Assembly: GCA_900551265.1 (NCBI GenBank)
Contig: URVL01000159.1
Coordinates: forward strand, 1-5,386
Direction: 5' to 3'
Source: an uncultured Eubacteriales bacterium
Lineage (GTDB): Bacteria; Bacillota; Clostridia; Oscillospirales; QAMX01
DNA length: 5,386 nt
A program made the position numbers and the translations under genes. The notes under the pieces are model-generated. The model was not told the origin of the DNA. It did no database searches and saw only the letters and a program-made list of their open reading frames with translations. The stretch's first letter is position 1. The number at the start of each line of letters is the position of its first letter. Shown one piece after another: positions 1 to 5,386 of the stretch.

Positions 1-203
1 TTAACCAGGATGCGGTAAAACCACGTTTTCATATACTCTGGCTGACGCAGCGCAGAAAGCTTTTGCAACGCTCGGACAACCGCCTCCTGGACCAGGTCAA
101 GCGCTTCGTCCCGATTTTTGACATAGCTATAAGCCAACCGGTAAAACTTATGCTGATTTTCATGGACAAAGCCCGCGAATTCGTCCTGTGAAATGTTAAT
201 CAT
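1..203 (-). CDS. sigma-70 family (ECF-like) RNA polymerase sigma factor, N-terminal fragment
   Basis: This encodes the first 67 residues of a sigma factor; the rest runs off the window at position 1. The visible part is sigma region 2. It starts almost at once (residue about 8) with no region 1, as in extracytoplasmic-function factors. Region 2.1-2.2 is seen in KFYRLAYSYVKNRDEALDLV (19-38), with the conserved D-x-VQEA pattern at 36-41 that contacts core polymerase. Region 2.3-2.4, which melts and recognises the -10 element, begins in ALQKLSALRQPEYMKTWFYR (45-64). The start is fixed by an upstream in-frame TGA and a nearby AGGGTG. It follows the lipoprotein gene by 8 nt and is the third visible gene of the operon. 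Region 4 and any anti-sigma gene would lie outside. The ECF subgroup cannot be decided from region 2 alone. Confidence 0.88.
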   Translation of the reverse strand, partial: MINISQDEFAGFVHENQHKFYRLAYSYVKNRDEALDLVQEAVVRALQKLSALRQPEYMKTWFYRILV

Positions 204-207
204 GTGT

Positions 208-213
208 CACCCT
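208..213 (-). promoter_or_regulatory. ribosome binding site of the sigma factor gene
   Basis: AGGGTG (minus strand) overlaps the TAG stop codon of the lipoprotein gene and lies only 4 nt before the ATG at 203. The spacing is short, so efficient initiation may depend on ribosomes finishing the lipoprotein. An in-frame TGA at 207-209 rules out a longer N-terminus. Confidence 0.6.
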
Positions 214-664
214 ACTTAAAGTATTCTGTCAGTTTTGCCTCTGCATCCGCATCCGCACTGATCACCAGAATGACGGTATTCCCATATTGCCCAAAAAACG
301 CCTGGTCAATCTTTTTTACCTCCTCCGGCTGATAGTTTTCAAAAGAGGATCGTGTATCCGCGAGATATTGTTCAAGGCCAGCGAACAGTTCCGCAGCCTC
401 TGCCTCGTCCGATGCCTGCATGATACAAATTTCTTCGGCCGTTGCTCCGCTTCCGGCAAATGCACGTGCCTCAACACTGTCGGCGATACCATAGCGCCAT
501 GCAATTACATCACGGTCGAGCTCTTCAAGTGTATCTTCAAATACAATATTCGTCATGATATAATCTACGCTCGCATCCATATCCACTGTCACGGCAGTAT
601 GGCTACACCCTACAACCGTGCAAAGCAACAACAGGAAAGCAAACACTGCACTCCACTTTTTCAT
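212..664 (-). CDS. DUF4358-type lipoprotein
   Basis: This is a 150-residue predicted lipoprotein. The N-terminus has a short basic start (MKKW), a hydrophobic core (about 6-18) and a lipobox VVGC with the lipidated cysteine at position 20. The mature protein should therefore be tethered to the outer face of the membrane. The rest resembles the DUF4358 family common in Clostridia: an early YIMTNIVFEDTLEELD segment, a central SGATAEEICIMQA segment (about 72-84), an acidic helical stretch with repeated D/E and A, then SFENYQPEEVKKID (about 107-120) and a closing GNTVILVISAD strand (about 127-137). The family's function is not known to me. It overlaps the upstream SGNH hydrolase gene by 4 nt and lies 8 nt before a sigma factor gene, so all three are probably co-transcribed. 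The lipoprotein assignment is firm; the DUF4358 assignment is by recognition of pattern, not by a search. Confidence 0.82.
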   Translation of the reverse strand: MKKWSAVFAFLLLLCTVVGCSHTAVTVDMDASVDYIMTNIVFEDTLEELDRDVIAWRYGIADSVEARAFAGSGATAEEICIMQASDEAEAAELFAGLEQYLADTRSSFENYQPEEVKKIDQAFFGQYGNTVILVISADADAEAKLTEYFK

Positions 665-1599
665 AACTTATAACCCTCCACGACATGTGTTTTTAAATAT
701 TCCAACCATTTTTGACAGCTTTCCTTATTCAAATGAACACCGTCAAAAGAAGCATCTGCCGGAAGCGTACCACTCTCGTCACACACGGCCTCTGAAACAT
801 TTACATAGTACACTTCTTTTTCTTCACACATTTTTTGAAGCAGCGCATTGAATGTATCGATTTTTGGATTGTTATAGATGGAATCGTTGTCCGACTTTTC
901 CTTTGTCACAGGCAAAATAGACTGCACATATATGGTAACATTCGGGTTGATCTCCCGCAAAGTATCTATGATTTGCTCATATTTCTCAATGAACAGCTCC
1001 TCGTAAGCCCATCCCAGTTCATTGATCCCCAGCATAATATACGCTTTGGAAAACGGTTCCGAGCTTTCAATAGCATCCATAATAGACAGCTTTTCTCCGT
1101 TTTGATTGATTACCGGATCCGTAAAGACAGTACTTACACTGGCTCCGCGGGCCGTATATGCGCGAATATTGCCCAACCCGGAATAGAGCGCAAAGCCTTC
1201 CGTTCTGGAATCTCCGATAAAAATGGCGTCGTCAAAATAGCTGTCGTCCACTGCATCGCTTTCCGGCACCGGTTCATCAAAATGATACGCCTCACTTGCC
1301 GCTTCTATCGGCATCATGTCAAGCACCGTCGTGCCGGTAGTCTCATGATCTTCCGTTATTTCGCTGGCGCTCTCTTCTTGTGCCTTCGTTATCACAGGCG
1401 TATTTGTTCTTTCAATCGGCAGCTTGACCACACTGCCTGGTATAACCGTATAGCTCGCATAAATCATGTCTCCGGCACTCTTTGCATCCAGCGGGGATAA
1501 CCAGCGAATGGCGGCTGAAAACCCGGCTATCGTTAAAGATACAATCAGCACCAAGCCTGCTATTCTTCTACGACGTACCCTTCTAATGTTTTTCCTCAT
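661..1599 (-). CDS. membrane-anchored SGNH/GDSL-family hydrolase
   Basis: This is a 312-residue predicted extracytoplasmic serine hydrolase of the SGNH/GDSL fold, which typically removes acyl groups such as O-acetyl from glycans or lipids. The substrate here is unknown. The very basic N-terminus (RKNIRRVRRRR, 2-12) is followed by a single hydrophobic segment (about 13-34), implying a signal anchor with the enzyme outside the membrane. Residues about 70-122 are acidic and low in complexity, probably a flexible linker. The catalytic domain (about 123-308) shows block I FIGDSRTEG with nucleophile S131, a block II glycine in ARGAS (G152), block III LGINELG with oxyanion N193, and block V DGVH with D286 and H289, completing the expected S-D-H triad. 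Block III has GINE where the classic consensus is GxND. A GGAGGG (1606-1611) with 6-nt spacing supports the start. It is the first gene of a compact operon, and its stop overlaps the start of the next gene. No enzymatic specificity can be assigned. Confidence 0.88.
   Translation of the reverse strand: MRKNIRRVRRRRIAGLVLIVSLTIAGFSAAIRWLSPLDAKSAGDMIYASYTVIPGSVVKLPIERTNTPVITKAQEESASEITEDHETTGTTVLDMMPIEAASEAYHFDEPVPESDAVDDSYFDDAIFIGDSRTEGFALYSGLGNIRAYTARGASVSTVFTDPVINQNGEKLSIMDAIESSEPFSKAYIMLGINELGWAYEELFIEKYEQIIDTLREINPNVTIYVQSILPVTKEKSDNDSIYNNPKIDTFNALLQKMCEEKEVYYVNVSEAVCDESGTLPADASFDGVHLNKESCQKWLEYLKTHVVEGYKL
674..679 (-). promoter_or_regulatory. ribosome binding site of the DUF4358 lipoprotein gene, inside the SGNH gene
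   Basis: GGAGGG lies within the last codons of the SGNH hydrolase gene, 9 nt before the lipoprotein ATG at 664. Stop and start share ATGA (661-664). This arrangement usually gives translational coupling and supports joint production of the two proteins. Confidence 0.8.
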
Positions 1600-1670
1600 A
1601 GCAAACCCTCCAAAAGACCGTTCTGATTTTTAGATGCATATGCCTCTTAGAAAGTTTGCGAAAAACAGAA

Positions 1671-1688
1671 AAATTTTTCGAAAAATTT
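1671..1688. repeat. 18-bp perfect AT-rich palindrome in the intergenic region
   Basis: AAATTTTTCGAAAAATTT reads the same on both strands. A second, overlapping 12-bp palindrome GAAAAATTTTTC occupies 1668-1679. A direct repeat of CGAAAAA lies at 1659-1665 and 1679-1685. The position just downstream of the candidate -10 box would suit an operator for a dimeric repressor, but AT-rich sequence makes such symmetry more likely by chance. As RNA the hairpin would be weak, so a terminator role is unlikely. Confidence 0.5.
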
Positions 1689-1691
1689 CAG

Positions 1692-1721
1692 ATCATATCG
1701 AATTGTCATGCCGGGCGGTAA
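1692..1721 (-). promoter_or_regulatory. weak promoter candidate for the SGNH operon
   Basis: TATGAT (1692-1697, minus strand) matches the -10 consensus in five of six bases. The hexamer 18 bp upstream (TTACCG, 1716-1721) is a poor -35 with three of six matches. The position is sensible: after the pheT terminator and about 95 nt ahead of the SGNH hydrolase start. The predicted start site near 1684-1686 falls inside the AT-rich palindrome. An alternative pair is TTGCAA/GACAAT with 17-bp spacing just upstream. A promoter recognised by an alternative sigma factor cannot be excluded. Confidence 0.3.
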
Positions 1722-1733
1722 CCCTTGCAACAG

Positions 1734-1763
1734 AAAACGCCCTGCCTCGAGACAGGGCGTTTT
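1734..1763 (-). terminator. intrinsic terminator closing pheST (bidirectional shape)
   Basis: A 7-bp GC-rich stem pairs 1738-1744 with 1753-1759 and is extended by four A-T pairs (1734-1737 with 1760-1763) around an 8-nt loop. On the minus strand the stem is followed by TTTT, then CTG. On the plus strand it is followed by TTTTT. It can therefore act in both directions, but the only transcription expected to reach it is pheST. It separates that operon from the SGNH hydrolase operon. Confidence 0.9.
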
Positions 1764-1788
1764 TCATAAAAGGCCGAAAAAGAAATGG

Positions 1789-4188
1789 TTATCCACGCAG
1801 CTCCGCACCCGTACGCGCAGAGAGCAGCTTTAGAATTCGCTTCATAGCGGCGTCTGCATCTTCATCAGTTAGACTGCGGGAATGATCACGCATTGTAAAC
1901 GTATAGGCAAGACTCTTCTTATTTGCGCCAATCTGTGCGCCTCGGTAAACGTCAAACAGCCGTACCGTTTCCAGAAGTTCCCCTGCACCATCACGGATAC
2001 ACGCCTCCACAGCCGCAGCTGTAATTTTTTCATCGCAGACCACCGAAATGTCGCGGCTGATTGCCGGGAACTTGGCAAGCGGTTTATATTCTACAATACC
2101 GCCGCGGTTTTTATAGAGAGCTTCCACTTCCAGCTCCATTGCATAGACTTCGCCGGACACATTGAAGTTTTCCAACACCTTCGGATGTACTTGACCGAAC
2201 ACACCGATGTAGTCGTTGCCACAATAAACCTCCGCACAGCGCCCGGGATGATAGGAGGGGTTGTCGGTCTTCGCACGGAAGGTCAAGCCGGAAATGCGTA
2301 ATCCTTCAGCCAGCGTTTCAACGGCACCCTTGACGTCAAAGAAGTCCAGATCTCCATATGCCGCTACCGAGAGAATCTTCCGTTCGTTTGGCAACTTTGC
2401 ACCATCTACAGGCGTATAAACACTGCCCAATTCATAAAGACGTACGGACTCATTTTTCATGTTAAAGTTACGTGCCGTTACATCCAAAATAGAGGGGAGC
2501 ATGATCGTTCGCATAATGCTCATATCCTCAGAAAGCGGATTTGTGATGACAACGGCATGACGCAACGGGCTGTCTTGCGGTATTAATACGCGGTCAAGAA
2601 CTTTTTGCCCGCTAAAAGAGAGGGTCTGTGCTTCGCTATAACCCAGCGCATAAAAAATATTGCGAATACAGTCGTCAAATGCAATGCGTGGCATCGGCGT
2701 ATAGCGCGTTGCGCCGCCAAAAAGCGTGGTTGGAATATTATCATATCCATAAAAACGCGCAACTTCTTCCGCAACGTCGGCAAACTGTTCTACATCCATG
2801 CGCCAGGACGGCACAACAATAGCTCCGCCGTCCATCCGGAACCCCAGTAAATCAAACCACTTAAGCATATTCTCTTTTGGAATGTCAATGCCGATGAACT
2901 GATTTATGCGTTCCGGTTCAAACGGAATTACCGTTGGCTGGTAATCGGAGTGATCAATATCAATGATGCCATCGCAGACTTCGCCGGCGTTCAACAGCTC
3001 CACAAGCTCGCAGGCACGTTCCAGAGCAGGTAACGTGTTCTGTGGGTCAAGCTCCTTTTCATAACGCCCGGAACTTTCCGTACGCATGCCAAGGCGGCGG
3101 GAGGTCAGACGGATCGACGTGCCGTTGAAGTTTGCAGACTCAAATACCACCATCTGCGTACCTTCTGTAATTTCACTGTTTTCGCCGCCCATAACGCCCG
3201 CAATACCGACAGGTTTTTTGGCATCGGCAATGACCAGCATACCATCATCAAGCTGGCGCGTCTGTCCGTCAAGCGTATTCATCGGCTCGCCCGCACGCGC
3301 GCGGCGGACAACAATCTCTGCTCCGTCCAGACAAGCATAATCAAAGCTGTGCATGGGCTGGCCATACTCCAACATCACATAGTTCGTAATATCCACAATG
3401 TTATTGATCGGCCGTACGCCGCAGGCACGCAGACGGTCGCGCATCCACTTGGGCGACGGCGCAATTTTTACATTTTTCACAACACGAGCAGAATAACGCG
3501 GACAAAGCTTCGGTTCCTCTACGCGCACACGCAGCCACTCACCGATATCGCCGGCGCCACCACGTACCACCGGCGTCTCCGGGAGATACTTGAGACCATA
3601 GGTCACGGCACTCTCGCGCGCCAAGCCTATCATGGAAAGACAGTCCGGGCGGTTCGGGGTAATCTCAAAATCCACAACCCAGTCGTCAAACCCCAGTACC
3701 TTACGGATATCGTCCCCCGGAGCCACTCCGGATAGTTCATCTGCGGTCAGCGTATCCGTCAAAATCAGAATTCCATCTTCATACGCACCGGGCACATCGT
3801 GTTCCGTCAGCCCAAGCTCTTTATAGGAGCAAAGCATACCGTTACTTTCCAGGCCACGCAATTTTCCCTTTCTGATGTGAACGCCGCCGGGCAAATAGGA
3901 ATCATGCAGTGCAACAGGCGCCAAGTCGCCCTCTTTGACATTTTGCGCACCAGTGATAATCTGAATGTCTTCACCCGCTCCCACATTTACCTGGCACACC
4001 CAAAGATGATCGGAATCCGGATGACGCTCCATATGTGTCACGCGGCCGACAACCACATTTTTAATCTCGGCCCCCATATAATCAAGCGTTTCCACTTTGG
4101 AACCGGACATTGTCATATCCGCAATATACTGCTTCGGTTCATAATCATGCGGAACCAGGCTTTTCAGCCAATTCATTGAAAGCTTCAT
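1789..4188 (-). CDS. pheT: phenylalanyl-tRNA synthetase beta subunit
   Basis: This is the beta subunit of the alpha2-beta2 phenylalanyl-tRNA synthetase. It builds the tetramer, binds tRNA-Phe and, through the B3/B4 module, hydrolyses mischarged Tyr-tRNA-Phe. The 799-residue length is normal for bacteria. Visible modules in order are: an EMAP/OB-type tRNA-binding domain (about 40-150, with HPDSDHLWVCQV and ITGAQNV); the linker FEITPNRPDCLSMIGLARE (174-192); the B3/B4 editing domain (about 210-400, with MLEYGQPMHSFD at 272-283, GVMGGENSEIT at 331-341 and LGMRTESSGRYEKELD at 366-381); B5 (about 410-485, ending WRMDV..FADVAEEVARFYGYDNIP); a degenerate synthetase-like core (about 490-695); and a C-terminal ferredoxin-fold anticodon-binding domain (about 704-798, with KFPAISRDISVV and RSLTDEDADAAM). 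A strong GGGGAGGG (4196-4203) with 7-nt spacing overlaps the intergenic gap after pheS. The gene is intact and is followed by a terminator hairpin 25 nt after its stop. Confidence 0.98.
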   Translation of the reverse strand: MKLSMNWLKSLVPHDYEPKQYIADMTMSGSKVETLDYMGAEIKNVVVGRVTHMERHPDSDHLWVCQVNVGAGEDIQIITGAQNVKEGDLAPVALHDSYLPGGVHIRKGKLRGLESNGMLCSYKELGLTEHDVPGAYEDGILILTDTLTADELSGVAPGDDIRKVLGFDDWVVDFEITPNRPDCLSMIGLARESAVTYGLKYLPETPVVRGGAGDIGEWLRVRVEEPKLCPRYSARVVKNVKIAPSPKWMRDRLRACGVRPINNIVDITNYVMLEYGQPMHSFDYACLDGAEIVVRRARAGEPMNTLDGQTRQLDDGMLVIADAKKPVGIAGVMGGENSEITEGTQMVVFESANFNGTSIRLTSRRLGMRTESSGRYEKELDPQNTLPALERACELVELLNAGEVCDGIIDIDHSDYQPTVIPFEPERINQFIGIDIPKENMLKWFDLLGFRMDGGAIVVPSWRMDVEQFADVAEEVARFYGYDNIPTTLFGGATRYTPMPRIAFDDCIRNIFYALGYSEAQTLSFSGQKVLDRVLIPQDSPLRHAVVITNPLSEDMSIMRTIMLPSILDVTARNFNMKNESVRLYELGSVYTPVDGAKLPNERKILSVAAYGDLDFFDVKGAVETLAEGLRISGLTFRAKTDNPSYHPGRCAEVYCGNDYIGVFGQVHPKVLENFNVSGEVYAMELEVEALYKNRGGIVEYKPLAKFPAISRDISVVCDEKITAAAVEACIRDGAGELLETVRLFDVYRGAQIGANKKSLAYTFTMRDHSRSLTDEDADAAMKRILKLLSARTGAELRG

Positions 4189-4203
4189 ATTGTCGCCCTC
4201 CCC

Positions 4204-5235
4204 TTAACCGTTGAACTGGCTTAAGAAGCGCAGATCGTTATCGTAAAATTTACGAATCTCATCAATTTTATAACGCAGCATGGCAATACGCTCAACGCCC
4301 ATACCAAATGCAAATCCACTGTAAATCTCCGGATCAATATCGCAGGCACGCAAAACGTTTGGATGCACCATACCACACCCTAGAATTTCAATCCAGCCCT
4401 CGCCCTTGCAGAGACGGCAGCCCTCGCCTCCACAGGCAAAGCAGGAAACATCCATTTCAGCAGACGGTTCCGTAAATGGGAAGTGGTGCGGGCGGAAACG
4501 CACGCGAGTCTCCTCTCCGAAAATACTCTGTGCAAACACCTCAAGGTATCCCTTCAAATCGCTCATACGCACGCCCTTATCAATCATCAGTCCCTCGATC
4601 TGATAGAACAAAGGACTGTGTGTGGCATCGAGGTCGTCATTACGGTATACACGGCCGGGGGCAATCACGCGAATCGGCGGCTTTTTCCCCTGCATCGTAC
4701 GAATCTGAACGGACGAAGTCTGCGTACGAAGCACAACGTCGTCGGTAATATAGAAAGTGTCCTGCGGATCACGTGCCGGGTGATCCTCGGAGGTGTTCAG
4801 CGCATCAAAATTATAGTAGGCCAACTCAACCTCAGGACCTTCAACGGTCTGAAATCCCATGCTCTCAAAGACACGCCGGACATCTGCAATCGTTGTGGTA
4901 AGCGGATGGCGGTACCCCGGTTTCACCGTACGGCCAGGCATCGTCACATCAAGCGCCTCCGCTTTCAGTTTTGCTTCCAAAGCCGCAGCGCGCAGCATCT
5001 CAAAACGCTCGCTCAATTTTTCCTCAATCTGCGCGCGGACCTCATTGGCTAGCTGGCCCATCACCGGACGTTCCTCGGCGCTGAGTTTTCCCATTGTCTT
5101 CAAAATCGCCGTCAACGCGCCCTTTTTCCCGGAATAACGAATCCTTACCGGCTCCAATTCCTGCTCACTGGCAGCTGAGTCAATCGCCCCAAGCGCTTCC
5201 TCGCGGATACGCTCAAGATCTTCTCTCATTCCCAT
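4204..5235 (-). CDS. pheS: phenylalanyl-tRNA synthetase alpha subunit
   Basis: This is the catalytic alpha subunit of the class IIc alpha2-beta2 cytoplasmic enzyme that activates phenylalanine with ATP and charges tRNA-Phe. The 343-residue product is of usual bacterial length. Residues 1 to about 95 form the helical, charged N-terminal coiled-coil arm that contacts tRNA. The aminoacylation core follows: motif 1 region with GF..VEGPEVE at 127-137 and YYNFDALN, HPARD at 152-156, LRTQTSSVQIR at 169-179, motif 2 GRVYRND...H..LFYQIEGL at 194-216, and motif 3 GFAFGMGVER at 307-316 with the conserved arginine 316. The substrate-pocket FAFG has the usual alanine (A309). A Cys4 cluster CxxC-x4-CxxC (C265, C268, C273, C276) resembles that of many bacterial PheS proteins and could bind a metal. 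The start was chosen from the ribosome binding site 6 nt upstream. The gene follows the T-box terminator and is followed by pheT 15 nt after its stop. Nothing looks damaged. Confidence 0.98.
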   Translation of the reverse strand: MGMREDLERIREEALGAIDSAASEQELEPVRIRYSGKKGALTAILKTMGKLSAEERPVMGQLANEVRAQIEEKLSERFEMLRAAALEAKLKAEALDVTMPGRTVKPGYRHPLTTTIADVRRVFESMGFQTVEGPEVELAYYNFDALNTSEDHPARDPQDTFYITDDVVLRTQTSSVQIRTMQGKKPPIRVIAPGRVYRNDDLDATHSPLFYQIEGLMIDKGVRMSDLKGYLEVFAQSIFGEETRVRFRPHHFPFTEPSAEMDVSCFACGGEGCRLCKGEGWIEILGCGMVHPNVLRACDIDPEIYSGFAFGMGVERIAMLRYKIDEIRKFYDNDLRFLSQFNG

Positions 5236-5241
5236 CTTTGA

Positions 5242-5249
5242 CACCTCTT
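5242..5249 (-). promoter_or_regulatory. ribosome binding site of pheS
   Basis: AAGAGGTG on the minus strand lies 6 nt ahead of the ATG at 5235. It decides the pheS start. The longer in-frame reading from 5301 would begin inside the terminator hairpin, with no Shine-Dalgarno sequence and a 22-residue extension unlike any PheS N-terminus. The second ATG, two codons downstream, would have a less favourable 12-nt spacing. Confidence 0.85.
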
Positions 5250-5263
5250 CATCAGATAATTGC

Positions 5264-5314
5264 AAACAAAAAGCCCTTCGTCCGATGCGTGCATGACGCA
5301 TCGGGGACGAAGGG
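5264..5314 (-). terminator. T-box-controlled intrinsic terminator before pheS
   Basis: This is a long hairpin in the leader. CCCTTCGT-type outer arms (5274-5281 with 5307-5314, 8 bp) and CCGATGCGT-type inner arms (5282-5290 with 5296-5304, 9 bp) enclose a 5-nt loop. A 2-nt CC bulge (5305-5306) sits in the 5' arm. A run of five T (5268-5272), then G and three more T, follows on the minus strand, as in a Rho-independent terminator. It lies between the T-box motif and the pheS start and shares its 5' arm with the antiterminator. Confidence 0.93.
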
Positions 5315-5337
5315 ACTCTCTCCGCGGTACCACCCCG
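5302..5337 (-). promoter_or_regulatory. T-box antiterminator fold
   Basis: A canonical antiterminator can be drawn by hand. Helix A1 pairs CGGGG (5337-5333) with CCCCG (5306-5302). The 7-nt bulge UGGUACC (5332-5326) holds the tRNA-acceptor-binding UGGU. Helix A2 pairs 5325-5320 (GCGGAG) with 5312-5307 (CUUCGU), including two G-U pairs, and closes a 7-nt loop. Its 3' strand uses bases 5302-5312, which also form most of the 5' arm of the terminator, so the two folds exclude each other. This is a manual fold; no free energies were computed. Confidence 0.85.
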
Positions 5338-5386
5338 GTTTTTCCAAACAATGGAAACCCTCTGTCGCGGACTGCCATCCGCGGCG

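Larger units (their letters stand above)
1600..1788 (-). other. intergenic region between pheT and the SGNH operon
   Basis: The 189-nt gap holds the pheST terminator, the weak promoter candidate, the overlapping AT-rich palindromes and the SGNH ribosome binding site. The expected 5' leader of about 85 nt shows no recognisable riboswitch. An 18-codon minus-strand frame (1639 down to 1583) crosses the SGNH start but has a badly spaced Shine-Dalgarno and is not called as a gene. Confidence 0.8.
5264..5386 (-). promoter_or_regulatory. T-box riboswitch leader of pheST (3' part only)
   Basis: This is the 3' portion of a tRNA-sensing T-box leader. The hallmark is the minus-strand motif GGGGTGGTACCGCGG at 5322-5336, which matches the T-box consensus AGGGUGGNACCGCG. 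The UGGU (5332-5329) should pair with the NCCA end of uncharged tRNA. Its variable U fits a tRNA with discriminator base A, as in bacterial tRNA-Phe. Two small hairpins precede it: 6 bp at 5366-5371/5378-5383 and 6 bp at 5341-5346/5352-5357. The second may be stem III and the first is unassigned. Stem I with the specifier codon lies beyond the window edge, so phenylalanine specificity is inferred from the downstream genes. The promoter is also outside. High local tRNA-Phe charging should favour the terminator and starvation should favour read-through into pheS and pheT. Confidence 0.95.

Noticed and set aside
287..673. 128-codon plus-strand frame opposite the lipoprotein gene
   Set aside because: The minus-strand product has a signal peptide, lipobox and family pattern; the plus-strand frame has none of these.
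835..1500. 221-codon plus-strand open frame opposite the SGNH hydrolase gene
   Set aside because: Its product is rich in R, H, I and C with no recognisable domain, and the minus-strand frame carries clear SGNH motifs.
1583..1639. 18-codon minus-strand frame that could be a leader peptide before the SGNH gene
   Set aside because: The AAGAGG upstream is only about 3 nt from the ATG and the frame simply overlaps the real start.
1636..1643. 8-bp palindrome GCATATGC in the SGNH leader
   Set aside because: It is too short to be distinguished from chance and has no partner copy in the region.
1671..1688. AT-rich palindrome as a second intrinsic terminator
   Set aside because: The stem would be almost entirely A-U pairs and too weak, and a strong GC-rich terminator already lies just upstream.
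1634..1885. Plus-strand frame starting in the intergenic region
   Set aside because: It runs through the terminator hairpin into the antisense of the pheT 3' end, has no ribosome binding site and shows no family resemblance.
5236..5301. 22-residue N-terminal extension of PheS from an upstream ATG
   Set aside because: It would start inside the T-box terminator hairpin with no Shine-Dalgarno, while a well-spaced AAGAGGTG precedes the ATG at 5235.

Overview
The window looks like chromosomal DNA from a low-to-moderate-GC Firmicute, most likely a member of the Clostridia. The reasons are a tRNA-sensing T-box leader ahead of pheS, strong GGAGG-type ribosome binding sites, a DUF4358-type lipoprotein and the style of the SGNH hydrolase. 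The genus cannot be fixed from this sequence. All genes read on the minus strand, so the biological order runs from high to low coordinates. No mobile element, CRISPR array, rRNA or tRNA gene was seen.

The first transcription unit (5386 down to about 1734) is the phenylalanyl-tRNA synthetase operon. The window edge cuts a T-box leader, leaving its 3' part: two small hairpins, the T-box/antiterminator and the competing intrinsic terminator. pheS (alpha subunit) and pheT (beta subunit) follow, 15 nt apart, and the unit closes with a strong hairpin terminator after pheT. Uncharged tRNA-Phe should stabilise the antiterminator and raise expression of both subunits of the alpha2-beta2 enzyme.

The second unit (from about 1700 down to 1, continuing out of the window) starts in a 189-nt intergenic stretch with a weak promoter candidate and an 18-bp perfect AT-rich palindrome. 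It holds three tightly packed genes: a membrane-anchored SGNH/GDSL hydrolase, a small DUF4358-type lipoprotein that overlaps it by 4 nt (ATGA), and, 8 nt later, the first 67 codons of a sigma-70-family (ECF-like) sigma factor. The packing suggests co-expression of two extracytoplasmic envelope proteins with a transcription factor. This is a plausible but unproven envelope-modification or envelope-stress unit.

The pheST half is ordinary. The second operon is the only part with unknown function. Nothing here amounts to a clearly new system.
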